Assembly (NCBI GenBank): GCA_964370835.1
Contig: CAYJLO010000041.1
Coordinates: forward strand, 1-26,347
Direction: 5' to 3'
From: CAYJAD01 sp964370835
Lineage (GTDB): Bacteria > Desulfobacterota > Desulfovibrionia > Desulfovibrionales > Desulfovibrionaceae
Length of the DNA stretch: 26,347 nucleotides
The notes below the pieces were generated by a model. That model was not told the origin of the DNA, searched no databases, and was given only the letters and a program-made list of their open reading frames with translations. The translations under genes were made by a program, and so were the position numbers. This document shows, in pieces, positions 16,254 to 25,710 of the stretch (its first letter is position 1; each line of letters begins with the position of its first letter).

Positions 16254-17201
16254 ATGCGTTTTCATCATTGTGTTAAAAGAGCTCAAAAATATTATGTGAT
16301 GTCTATTTTTCTTTTTGTCTGTTGCTTGTATACATGTTCTGTAAGTAAGGCCTTTGCCTTTGCCGAGATGGAATCCGCTACGACATTTCGCGGTGAAAAG
16401 AAATCTTTGGCTTTGCCCCCTGTTTCTGTCCATGTTGCATTGGAGGCGGGACTTGACTCTGAACGTATTCAGCGTGAATGGGTGCCATTGTTGGAAGAAA
16501 GTGCCATAGTGGTAAAGAATAAAGAGCAGGCTTCTTTATCTCTTTCCTTAACGAACAAGGGAGATCATACGCAAGCATCTCTTGTGGAGACTGCGAGGCC
16601 CACAAGCCATAAGAATTTTACTTTGCCACAAGAGAGTGAAGCATTACAAAAAACTCTTTTGGGCTATGCGCATAGTTTGGGACTGCGTTCCTTACAAAAT
16701 GCCACGGCCTTTCCAGATGTCGTATGGAATGTACAGGTTTGGACACAGGCAAAGGCTGGTGAGCTGGGGGCTAAAAATATCCAGGGTGAATTTTGGAAAC
16801 CTTCACACCAAATTTCTGGGATAAAGAACGCGCCCCCTCAATCCTACAATGGGCGAACAATACTTTCCTTTTCTTTCATGAATAATTCCGGAGGAAATTT
16901 TTATATATACGCACTCAATGCCACTGATGGCGGACAAATTGTTCCAATTCTTGCACCTACGTCGTTAGTAAATATACAAAACACGCTTCATCCTTACAAG
17001 GAACATAGTCTCGAAAATATGTTTTTGGAGCTGAGTTCTCACGAGGAAAATGTTATTCTCATTATTTCTCGCGAACCTTTAGACTTAAGCCTTTGGCAGC
17101 AGGATGACTTTAACACGGCGGCACAAAGCTTCCTACAGCCTAATACCATTCCTGCTCCTGAAAATTGGACTAGCAGGATACTTACTTTCATAAAAAAATA
17201 A
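16254..17201 (+). CDS. Exported DUF4384-like protein
   Basis: This is a 315-aa protein. The ATG at 16254 has GGAAGAGG 2-3 nt upstream; the frame is open from 16203, but the longer start lacks such a site and would place 17 residues before the signal peptide. Residues 1-38 form a signal peptide with a charged start, hydrophobic core SIFLFVCCLYTC and likely cleavage after AFAFA. The C-terminal part (about 200-300) looks like DUF4384: ILSFSFMNNSGGNFYIYALN, then GGQIVPILAPTS and NVILIISREPLDLSLW. DUF4384 proteins often lie beside CHAT, caspase-like or TPR proteins. The TIR gene starts 9 nt after its stop, so they form an operon. Function is unknown; a periplasmic partner of the exported CHAT protein is the obvious guess. 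Confidence 0.75.
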   Translation: MRFHHCVKRAQKYYVMSIFLFVCCLYTCSVSKAFAFAEMESATTFRGEKKSLALPPVSVHVALEAGLDSERIQREWVPLLEESAIVVKNKEQASLSLSLTNKGDHTQASLVETARPTSHKNFTLPQESEALQKTLLGYAHSLGLRSLQNATAFPDVVWNVQVWTQAKAGELGAKNIQGEFWKPSHQISGIKNAPPQSYNGRTILSFSFMNNSGGNFYIYALNATDGGQIVPILAPTSLVNIQNTLHPYKEHSLENMFLELSSHEENVILIISREPLDLSLWQQDDFNTAAQSFLQPNTIPAPENWTSRILTFIKK

Positions 17202-17210
17202 TTCTGTGAG

Positions 17211-20200
17211 ATGAAAATGTCGCAGCAAAAAGATACATTTCATATTTTTATCAGCTATGCGCGGGCTGACAATACCCATGCAGAAATACAGCATTTTGTG
17301 ACTTTGCTTGAAAAAGTTTATACAGAAACTTTTTCCGCAGCTTTAAACATTTTTTTTGATGTAAAAGATATTGAGCACGGAGAGGATTGGGAAAGATGTT
17401 TACACACGAGTCTTAAAAAATCTCACCTTATGCTGGCTTTTATTTCAGAAAGTTATATGGCCTCAGAGTGGTGTCGCAAGGAGTGGCGCGTTTGGTGTGA
17501 GGTTGAGCGCAGTCGCGGTTGCTTAAGCAGCACATTGTTTCCTGTGTATTATACGCACATACCTGATGCATTTCAAAGGATTGAAAATTTTACATTTACG
17601 CAAAATATTTTCACAAAGGAAAATATACTTCAGCAAAGTCTTATGGGGGCAGATAAAAGTACGGACGAAGACGCTTGCATGGCAGATATGTTTTCACGTC
17701 AACTCATGGATATAACAACGTGGAAGCAATTAGACGAATCACAAAGACAAGAGCAAGTAAAAGGTTTTGTCACAACTTTGCATAAAAAAATTCAGCAGGT
17801 AGAAAGTGCAACATCTGACAATGGTCAATTTGTAAGCCCCAATGTGAACTTTAGAGGACGTATTTATGAGTTAAAAGCCCTTCGTGCGTGCTTTGCAAAG
17901 GCACAAAGCGGACGCGTACCCGTCATTCATGGTGTGGGCGGAGAAGGCAAAACAGCGCTCGCCATTGCTTATGGTCATGCCTTTGCTTATGACTATCCTG
18001 GAGGTAGATTTCTCATACATTGCGAAGGGATGGAAAGTTTAAAGGAGTGTTTTTATAAGTTAGCATCGGAGCTAAGTTTGCAGCTAAGCACCACTTCCCA
18101 TGATGGCATGCGCCTTCAAGAAATTTGGCAATGGCTACAGCATAGACCCGGCGGCCGATGTTTAGTCATTTTTGACTATATTGATAACATAGATGTGTTA
18201 GCAGAAAAAGATTTAGCTTCCATCATACGTGCAGATGACAATGTACATATTCTCACAACCACTCGGTGTGCTTGCCATTCACTGGGAACAACCGCCATCC
18301 CCATACGTCTTGGAAGTATGCAAACTATAGACGCACTTGACGCACTTGCTTATTTGCGACCTTTTAAAAATACTGAAAAAAGCACTGTCATAAAAATTAT
18401 TCGTAGCCTTGGTGCTCACGCTTTAAGCATACAATTGGGCGGGGCCTTTTTGCGAGAAAATGAAGATATTTCGTATGAAGATTTTGCCACAGAGCTCTCA
18501 AGCGAAGGGGTACTTAGTGTGCTGGAGCATACGACGGAAGTGGCAAAAAATATAAACTATACGGCACTTCAAAGTATTGAAAAACTCATTTTGCCTTCAT
18601 TGGAAAAATTCACTCCAGAAGAAAAAAATGCTTTGCAACTCATGGCGCTTCTAGCTCCGGAAAATGTAATTGCTCCATGGATTCAAGAAGCCTTGGAAAT
18701 GCTCTATCCAAAAACCATGCGTTCAAAAGGCTTAAAAAAACCATGGTCTGCTCTTGTGCGTAAATGTAATGGTTTATGTTTATGGCAAGAGCAAGAAAAC
18801 AAAAATATCTATCATATGCATCGATTGGTGCGAGAAGTTATTTACAAGCAACTTTTACCACAAAGTGATTTGAGCTCTTTCTACAAACTTTTACATGATA
18901 TTGCTGTGGAAAAAGCAGAAGATTATAAGGACGGTACTCTTTCTTGGTCGTTGGCTTACTTCTTAGAGCTGCTTCCTACATTGACTTTATGGAGTTCGAA
19001 TCAAGAGAATATGGCATATGTTTTATGCTTACCAGAAATCCTTGTTAGCAAGATATTGCGAGGCACTGGACATGAAGGGAAATGTGTCGAACTCATAACG
19101 GCTCTCTTAAACTTTATACTACCCCTTGCACAGAATGCACATATGACCGTCTTCACCGCTGCTGTTCTTGCCAGCAGAGGACAGTGTTTGCTGACACAAG
19201 GTTTTGGTGGCAAAGCTTTGGAAGACTATACACACGCTTTGGAAATGCTGGAAAACATAGGCCCAGAAAAATCTCCTTTGCTTTTACAAAAAACTGCAGA
19301 AATCTATGACTATGCAGGTGAAGCTGAAAGAATGCAGGGGAATACGGAACGAGCATTACAGTTGCATCATAACGCTCTCGATATCTTTGATGCTCTTTTG
19401 CAACAAGATAATGAAAACGTAATATCTTGGGAAGTTGAGAAATGCTATACCTTAGATCATATAGCTCGCACTTATAATACATGTCGCGATGCTTTTTCAT
19501 TTCAAAAAGCACATCATTTTTTCATGCAGTCTTTAACGCAGCGTGAGAATATTTGTAAGGCAGCACCGCACAATTTACGCTTTCTCAGAGATTTAGCCAA
19601 CTCTTACGAAGCTGTAGGAGCGCTTTATTTCATGCAAAAAAATGAAATGTCTGAAGAATATTATGAAAAATCTTTGGAAATTCGCCAAAAACTTCATGAA
19701 AAAGATGAAAATAATATCATATACAAACGAGATTTAAGCATAGCGTATAATCATAAGGGAGATGCCTTACTCCTTCAAAAGAACATTGAAGAGGCCATTA
19801 CTTTTTTTACCAAGGCTTTGGTATTACGCAAGGGTATGTTTCACAAGGATACAGATAATTATCACATGGCGTATGATTATTCTTTCTCTCTTGTGAAGGT
19901 GGGAGATGCCTCTTTAGCAAAAGCGTCAGATACAAAGACGGCATGCGCTGTCACTGAGGCCATAACTTATTATGAGGATGCCAAAAAAATACGCCAAACG
20001 CTATTAGCTAAATTCCCAGGAAAAAGAGAATGGAGCCGAGGTCTGGCAAGTGTTCATTACAAATGTGCCACTGCCTATATGGCGTATAATGATAGGGCGC
20101 AAGCTAGAGAAAATTTATTGCATGCACAAGATATCCTAAAAAATATACTCTTGGTGATGGCAAAAGATAGCCCCCAGAGACCTGAACTTCAAAGCAATTT

Positions 20201-20264
20201 TGAGGCTATTCAACAAAAACTTTGTACGGTAGACGATACGAAAAAAGAATGTATGTGCTCGTAG
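17211..20264 (+). CDS. TIR-STAND (NB-ARC-like)-TPR protein
   Basis: A 1017-aa cytoplasmic protein with the domain order of an NLR-type immune receptor. An N-terminal TIR domain (about 9-115) starts HIFISYARAD, has a BB-loop-like FDVKDIEHGEDW and the SEWCRKEW motif; E91 is in the position of the NAD-hydrolysing glutamate. A STAND ATPase follows, with Walker A GVGGEGKT (241-248), Walker B LVIFDYID (D322), HILTTTR as sensor, a GLPLAL-like ALSIQLGGAF and an MHD-like HMHRLV (535-540). Residues about 640-1000 are TPRs. This suggests ligand-triggered oligomerisation and NAD+ depletion (inference). No signal peptide or membrane segment is seen. ATG codons at 17211 and 17217 both fit; GAG lies nearer the ideal distance from the second. 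The 9-nt gap to the DUF4384 gene indicates one operon. Confidence 0.9.
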   Translation: MKMSQQKDTFHIFISYARADNTHAEIQHFVTLLEKVYTETFSAALNIFFDVKDIEHGEDWERCLHTSLKKSHLMLAFISESYMASEWCRKEWRVWCEVERSRGCLSSTLFPVYYTHIPDAFQRIENFTFTQNIFTKENILQQSLMGADKSTDEDACMADMFSRQLMDITTWKQLDESQRQEQVKGFVTTLHKKIQQVESATSDNGQFVSPNVNFRGRIYELKALRACFAKAQSGRVPVIHGVGGEGKTALAIAYGHAFAYDYPGGRFLIHCEGMESLKECFYKLASELSLQLSTTSHDGMRLQEIWQWLQHRPGGRCLVIFDYIDNIDVLAEKDLASIIRADDNVHILTTTRCACHSLGTTAIPIRLGSMQTIDALDALAYLRPFKNTEKSTVIKIIRSLGAHALSIQLGGAFLRENEDISYEDFATELSSEGVLSVLEHTTEVAKNINYTALQSIEKLILPSLEKFTPEEKNALQLMALLAPENVIAPWIQEALEMLYPKTMRSKGLKKPWSALVRKCNGLCLWQEQENKNIYHMHRLVREVIYKQLLPQSDLSSFYKLLHDIAVEKAEDYKDGTLSWSLAYFLELLPTLTLWSSNQENMAYVLCLPEILVSKILRGTGHEGKCVELITALLNFILPLAQNAHMTVFTAAVLASRGQCLLTQGFGGKALEDYTHALEMLENIGPEKSPLLLQKTAEIYDYAGEAERMQGNTERALQLHHNALDIFDALLQQDNENVISWEVEKCYTLDHIARTYNTCRDAFSFQKAHHFFMQSLTQRENICKAAPHNLRFLRDLANSYEAVGALYFMQKNEMSEEYYEKSLEIRQKLHEKDENNIIYKRDLSIAYNHKGDALLLQKNIEEAITFFTKALVLRKGMFHKDTDNYHMAYDYSFSLVKVGDASLAKASDTKTACAVTEAITYYEDAKKIRQTLLAKFPGKREWSRGLASVHYKCATAYMAYNDRAQARENLLHAQDILKNILLVMAKDSPQRPELQSNFEAIQQKLCTVDDTKKECMCS

Positions 20265-20429
20265 TATAAAACATTTCGAAAGAAAGTAATATAGAGTCTT
20301 TGCCATTTCATTGAAAATGCTTTTACATTTAAAAAAATGGAGAGGGGTTACAACTCCATGTAGAAAAAGAGCTGAATCATTCTTTGCTGCGGTTCAAATT
20401 AGGCGTATATGCCTTTGAGCTCCATACTC

Positions 20430-20456
20430 TTGCGACAGTATCTAGGGTTTTATAAT
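20430..20456 (+). promoter_or_regulatory. Candidate promoter of the DUF4062-STAND gene
   Basis: A perfect TATAAT (20451-20456) is preceded by TTGCGA (20430-20435) at a short 15-nt spacing. The 219-nt gap after the TIR gene and this box suggest that the next gene can be transcribed on its own. Confidence 0.45.
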
Positions 20457-20510
20457 GTAATACTTTAACTTTTCAAAATTCCTATGGTAGCTTTTATGAG
20501 TGAGGTGAAT

Positions 20511-23500
20511 ATGATAGCTTCCAATACTAGCTTAAAACGCGTACGTGTTTTTGTATCTTCCCCTGGTGATGTACGAGCAGAGCGAAAAATCACTGAAGAA
20601 GTACTCAGCTTTTTACAAGCAGAATTTTCCAGTTATTTATGTATCGACCCTCTCTTTTGGGAAAATGAAGTACAGTTTGCTCACAATGATTTTCAAGGCA
20701 ATATAGAGCCTCCCTCACAATCCGATCTTTTCATTTGTATTTTATGGTCTCGTTTGGGCACACGCTTACATCCGCGAAAATATACACGTGCCGATGGTAG
20801 TCCTTACTTATCTGGTACAGAATTTGAATTTGAAGACGCCATAGAAGCGTTTAAAAAAACACGTTGTCCGCATCTTATGCTTTTTAAAAATGAAACAGAA
20901 GTGCGTATTCCTGAAAATCCCCCCAATGAATATACCGAGCGCACAGCTCAGCGCCATGCCTTACAGGCTTTTTTTGAAAATTGGACGAAAGATCAAGAAT
21001 TTAACGATGTCTACTCAGCAGGATTTAATATTTATGTGAATTTAGAAGAGTTTAAAGCTAAACTTACCAAATATTTACGTCAATTTTTCCAAGGCCTTTT
21101 ACCCACAGAGCTAGATATACACAAACACCTTGCATGGAAAGGCTCCCCCTTTCGTGGTTTAGAATATTTTGACTTTGAACATGCCCCCATTTTTAAAGGA
21201 CGTACTGCTGTAACAGGTGAAATATTTATTCGTTTAAAACAGCAGTTTAAGAATAAAAAACCCTTCTTACTTCTAGGGGGGAGTAGCGGTGTTGGTAAAA
21301 GTTCATTGATTCGCGCTGGCCTTTTACGTCTTTTACTTAATGAATCTCAAGAGTGGAACACTGCTGCATGGCGTTATGCTGAATTACGTCCTTCCGATAT
21401 TCGCAAAGAAGATGGTGAGAAAGATTTTGCTGATGTGCTCTCACGCGCTTTAACCCAACAAAGACAAGCCCCTCTTGCCATTGTTGACGGTGCACAAACT
21501 TTACGTACTCCACCTTCAGCCTTACCGCAGCTTTTAGAAAAATACCAAGACATGGCACATCTTGGGCAGTGTATTCGCCAAGATATACACCGTGTTGTAG
21601 CTGATATAAAAGAATGCCTTTCTGATCTTGCCATGTCCTATTATGAAGAAAAGAATGCCCATTCTTTTACGGAGAAGCCGCAAGTACGATTATGTCTTCT
21701 ACTTGATCAAATGGAAGAATTTTTTACTACTTCCTGTAGTACACCAGAAAATATAAACTCTTTTTTTAAGGCATTACGTGTACTTGTGGAAGAAAGAGCT
21801 CTTGTGGTCATAAGCACCATTAGGGCAGATTATCTCAGCTTTTGTGAAGATGTGCCAGATTTACAATTTCTTAAAGACGGTAATTCTTACTACCACTTAA
21901 GTCCTCCTTCCCAATTGGACATGGGGAGCATTATCAATGAACCTGCGCAAGCTGCTGGTATTTTATTTGAACGACGCGAGGATACCTCTTTAAACGAGGT
22001 CATCCGCACAGAAGCCCTCAGTTATGATTCACTAGGACAAAAAACCACTGTGCTGCCTTTGCTTGAATTTACCCTAACAGAACTGTACGAAAAAGCTAAA
22101 AATACACAACAAGAGGGACCTTTACGTCTTACATTTGCACATTACGACGAATTAGGCGGATTGCAAGGAGCCATTGCCACCAAAGCAGATGTTACCTTTA
22201 AGGCTTTTCAACAAGAGTTCCCTGTTCACTTTACTCAAATCTTTGCCCATGTCATGCGCTGCTTAGTGGTGGGCACACAAGAAGGTCTTTTTAGTCGCCA
22301 AAAAGCCTTACAAGAAAAAATTGATGCCATTGCCGGTGGCAAGCAATTTATGGATGCTTTTATTAGGGCTCGATTATTCACAGTGGATACAGACGAAATG
22401 GGTAGAGTAACTGTTTCCATTGTACATGAAGCGCTCTTGCAACACTGGCAATATTTACGCTTATGGCTAGAACAAGAGCGTGAATATTTTGCAATGCTAC
22501 AAAGAGTACAAAGCGCTTGTGTGTTATGGAAGCAAGAAAAAGAACCTAAGGATCTACTGTTATCAGAGGGAAAATCTTTACGCGATGCGGAATATTTACG
22601 TCTTGAACATGCCAGTGCATTAAGCGACGAAGAAGTACGTTTTATCGCAGCGTCTAAAAAACATGCTGAAAGACAAAAACGACGCCTCCATATGCTTATT
22701 GTGGCTTTAATCATAGGTTTTGCCTTGGCTATCATTATGTTTTTTCAAGCAAGAGAACAAGAGCAAAAGGCTATTGCAGCACGAAATGAAGCCATAACAT
22801 CTCGTAATAATGCGGAAAACCTCATAGAATACATGCTTTATGATTTACGTGACCAACTGGAACCTTTAGGGAAATTACCCATTTTAGCAAAGCTTCACGA
22901 TAAAGTGGATGAATATTATAAAAATTCCAAAAGCAGTGAAAGTATTCCCGCCAAGCGAAGACAGGGAACCATGCTTTCTCAACAAGCAAATACCCTATTT
23001 TCTCGTGGAAATATCAATGGCGCGCTGGAACTCTACCTGCAAAGCTTAGATATTAGACGTCTTGTGTCTGCAAGCAACCCTAACAACACCTTATGGCAGC
23101 AAGATCTTATCATCACTTTGCGTCGTGTGGGAGATATTTTGGCCCTTAAAGGGGAATTTGAAAAAGCGTACTCCTTTTTACAAGAAAGCTTAGACATAAG
23201 TCGTTTACTCGTAAAGCAACACCCAGAAAAAGACTCGTATGCTACATATGTCATAGATACCTTAGCAAGTTTTGCCGCAACCCATGGGAGAGCAGGTAAA
23301 AATGAAGATGCACTAAGTATATATCAAGAAATTATTACCTTAGAAAAAACGCTTATTGCTGCTCATAAGCACAATGAAGAATATAAATATTCCCTTGCTC
23401 TCAATATATCCCATATGGGAGATATTTTTGCGAATATGAAAGATTATGAAAAAGCTATTGCCCAGTACAAGGAAAGTATAAAAATGCTTCGCGGTATTAC

Positions 23501-24917
23501 TCTTAGAGAAGGTTTGAACTTTTCGTATAAATCTATGCTGGGCATTGTTCTTGTGAAATTGGGATATAATTTAGCCCTCATGGACAAGAAGGATGAAGCT
23601 TTTCCTCTTTATATGGAAAATTTAAAAATAAGCTTAGAAACCATTAAAATAGATACTACCAACGCTTTATGGCTCACAGATTTTCGTAACGCAATGATAA
23701 ATATGCAGATGTTCATTATAAATCATAAAAAAGTTTTACAAAGCGATGTGGATAAAGTGCTTGCCCTGCTGAAGGAATGTAGCGAGGTAAGCAGTGCCTA
23801 CTGGCTGGCCGCACCGCAGAGCACAACATGGAAAGACATATATGACCTTGCCAATGATATTTACATATACATCACTAAGGCAAAAGATAATAGACAAGAA
23901 AACATGCGTATGTTGCAAAAAAAGATTATGGAACTCCCCATATCTCCAGAATCTTCCAAAGATATTCCGCACAAAAAGTGGGATAATACAACATTCATCT
24001 TAGATACTATTTCTGCTAGAATACAGTCTGAAATTCTCACATCAAGCGATGGCTATAAAACTTTAAACGAAAATGATCTGGCTTTAGAGAAAAACAGTAA
24101 TAACCTCCTGACTGAGGGCGCGCTTGATGATAGCTCACTTGAGCTATCATCTAAAATAACAGATCTCTATGTGGAAAGAATGGAACTTCTTTTGAAAAAA
24201 GGTGTTCACTTAAAGGCTAGGTCACAGCCCACAAAAGCCCTCAGCGCCTTAGAAGAATGTGCCGCAGTAAGTCGTACTCTGCTTAAAAATGACACGAATA
24301 ATAAAGAGTATAGAAAACATTTATTATTAGCCCTTATCAATTCCGGAGATGTTCTACGAGCTATACATAAAGATAATAAAGGCTTTACTCTCTATCAAGA
24401 AGGTTTCGAAGTTGCTCGTGCCTTGGTTCGTGAAAATGAAGCCTGTATAGAATGCAAAGAAAAAGTCAGTATGTTCCTTATTAAAATGGGAGAGGTGCAT
24501 TTTGACAAAAAAGAATTTGCAAAAGTACAGCCACTATATGCACAAAGTCTAGCAATAGCAAAAGAACTTGTGGTATCGGCTCCAGAAAACCAAGAGCTTC
24601 TTTGGAATTTGACGACAATAGCGTATAAAAATGCTCTTTATCTTAGAACGATGGCAAGAACGTTAGCTAGAGAGCGCGCACAAGAGATGCAGAGAGTATT
24701 TGAACAAGCCCCTCAAGAAAACAATGAAGACCTTCTTGATGTCGTTGCTCATAAAATCTTTGCCGGTTCTAATGAGAAAGAACTTAAATCCGTAGCTAAA
24801 ATGCATATGGATCTTGCATTAAAATCCATAAACTCGCTTGTTTCTTTAGAGCCTGAACACACTTATTACAAGCAAGCACAAACAGCTTTACGCAGCAATA
24901 TGACATTTTATCGATAG
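20511..24917 (+). CDS. DUF4062-nSTAND1 NTPase-transmembrane-TPR protein
   Basis: A 1468-aa protein from the ATG at 20511, which has GAGGTG 3 nt upstream; in-frame ATGs at 20484 and 20496 lack such a site. An N-terminal DUF4062 domain (about 10-110) starts VRVFVSSPGDVRAER, a TIR/SLOG-like presumed effector or signalling domain. An nSTAND1 ATPase follows, with Walker A GGSSGVGKSS (256-265) and Walker B LLLDQMEEFF (D399, E402), then a winged-helix-like part ending near HEALLQHWQYLRLWL. One transmembrane helix (about 728-745) is preceded by KKHAERQKRRLH. Residues about 816-1468 are TPRs. The basic flank predicts an inside N-terminus, so the TPRs would face the periplasm, the compartment of the CHAT and DUF4384 proteins. 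The role is probably signal-triggered defence or cell death; the trigger is unknown. Confidence 0.88.
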   Translation: MIASNTSLKRVRVFVSSPGDVRAERKITEEVLSFLQAEFSSYLCIDPLFWENEVQFAHNDFQGNIEPPSQSDLFICILWSRLGTRLHPRKYTRADGSPYLSGTEFEFEDAIEAFKKTRCPHLMLFKNETEVRIPENPPNEYTERTAQRHALQAFFENWTKDQEFNDVYSAGFNIYVNLEEFKAKLTKYLRQFFQGLLPTELDIHKHLAWKGSPFRGLEYFDFEHAPIFKGRTAVTGEIFIRLKQQFKNKKPFLLLGGSSGVGKSSLIRAGLLRLLLNESQEWNTAAWRYAELRPSDIRKEDGEKDFADVLSRALTQQRQAPLAIVDGAQTLRTPPSALPQLLEKYQDMAHLGQCIRQDIHRVVADIKECLSDLAMSYYEEKNAHSFTEKPQVRLCLLLDQMEEFFTTSCSTPENINSFFKALRVLVEERALVVISTIRADYLSFCEDVPDLQFLKDGNSYYHLSPPSQLDMGSIINEPAQAAGILFERREDTSLNEVIRTEALSYDSLGQKTTVLPLLEFTLTELYEKAKNTQQEGPLRLTFAHYDELGGLQGAIATKADVTFKAFQQEFPVHFTQIFAHVMRCLVVGTQEGLFSRQKALQEKIDAIAGGKQFMDAFIRARLFTVDTDEMGRVTVSIVHEALLQHWQYLRLWLEQEREYFAMLQRVQSACVLWKQEKEPKDLLLSEGKSLRDAEYLRLEHASALSDEEVRFIAASKKHAERQKRRLHMLIVALIIGFALAIIMFFQAREQEQKAIAARNEAITSRNNAENLIEYMLYDLRDQLEPLGKLPILAKLHDKVDEYYKNSKSSESIPAKRRQGTMLSQQANTLFSRGNINGALELYLQSLDIRRLVSASNPNNTLWQQDLIITLRRVGDILALKGEFEKAYSFLQESLDISRLLVKQHPEKDSYATYVIDTLASFAATHGRAGKNEDALSIYQEIITLEKTLIAAHKHNEEYKYSLALNISHMGDIFANMKDYEKAIAQYKESIKMLRGITLREGLNFSYKSMLGIVLVKLGYNLALMDKKDEAFPLYMENLKISLETIKIDTTNALWLTDFRNAMINMQMFIINHKKVLQSDVDKVLALLKECSEVSSAYWLAAPQSTTWKDIYDLANDIYIYITKAKDNRQENMRMLQKKIMELPISPESSKDIPHKKWDNTTFILDTISARIQSEILTSSDGYKTLNENDLALEKNSNNLLTEGALDDSSLELSSKITDLYVERMELLLKKGVHLKARSQPTKALSALEECAAVSRTLLKNDTNNKEYRKHLLLALINSGDVLRAIHKDNKGFTLYQEGFEVARALVRENEACIECKEKVSMFLIKMGEVHFDKKEFAKVQPLYAQSLAIAKELVVSAPENQELLWNLTTIAYKNALYLRTMARTLARERAQEMQRVFEQAPQENNEDLLDVVAHKIFAGSNEKELKSVAKMHMDLALKSINSLVSLEPEHTYYKQAQTALRSNMTFYR

Positions 24918-24933
24918 GTGTCTTTTATTATAG

Positions 24934-24998
24934 ATGCAAATTATTTTACTTAATTTGCATAAATTATGGCATTATAATAACTGCCTTTTAAGAAGGCA
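24934..24998 (+). terminator. Tandem hairpins after the DUF4062-STAND gene
   Basis: ATGCAAATTA (24934-24943) pairs with 24951-24960 (10 bp, 7-nt loop). TGCCTT (24982-24987) pairs with AAGGCA (24993-24998). A run of eight or more T follows at about 25020-25027. The first lies 17 nt after the stop codon and is the best terminator candidate of the cluster. Confidence 0.5.
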
Positions 24999-25060
24999 CA
25001 TTATCAACCTTTGCAAAAGTTTTTTTTCGCTTAAAGCGTCATCATAGGCATCAAACGCAA

Positions 25061-25702
25061 GCGGTTACCAAAGATAGTATAGTCACTAACGGTGATAACG
25101 CCTATGCCAGTAATGATACAGTAAGTATAGACGCTGACAAAACCGTCGACGTCTACTGCGGAAAGGCCATTAGTTATGATAACAAAACACTTTGAGCACC
25201 ACAGCAAAAAACACCGTCAATGATAATAAAGTTATCATTAACGGAGAAGTTGTTTGGAGAAGTCTTATAGGCGGTGTTACCAATGCCAATAGTGATTTCA
25301 CAGCACAGAACAATACCGTGGCGCTGAGCGAGAATATAAAACTTGTGACTCCTGATTCGAAAGTTCTTGGTGAGAGAACAAATGATACATTTCTCTTAAT
25401 CACGGATGCATATAAAAAGGGTAATACCTTGAATGTGCATAATTACACACAACTAACGCAGGAGAACAGGGCCTTAACGCTGATTCCAAAGGCAAAAACT
25501 ACACTATTGCTCCCTTTGCCGTCATTCATGGTGGTTATAATATAATACCTATTATACAGGTTCTCATGTTGCCGTAAGGTCCATTTCCTTTGTGGTGGTC
25601 TTGGTTTATCAAGTATTTTGACGACGCAATTATTTTGAATTTGATGCGATTAATTCCAATACCTTAAAGATTGGCGGCAAGCTGTCGAAGGATATGGTGT
25701 AA
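25061..25702 (+). pseudogene. Decayed autotransporter-type passenger fragments
   Basis: Three plus-strand fragments in shifted frames read like the repeats of large Desulfovibrio/Bilophila-type autotransporter passengers. The first (25061-25195, ...NGDNAYASNDTVSID) ends at TGA. The second (25192-25545) contains NTVNDNKVIINGEVVWRSLI and GGVTNANSDFTAQNNTVALS, then shifts to another frame (GKNYTIAPFAVIHGGYN). The third (25631-25702) is YFEFDAINSNTLKIGGKLSK to a stop codon. No start codon with a ribosome binding site, no signal peptide and no beta-barrel are present. This is a broken remnant with frameshifts and stops, not a gene. The family call rests on repeat style only. Confidence 0.55.
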
Positions 25703-25710
25703 ACCAAGAA

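Noticed and set aside
24918..25060. CRISPR or other repeat array after the STAND gene
   Set aside because: Only two unrelated hairpins and a T-run are present; there is no regular repeat-spacer pattern here or elsewhere in the window.
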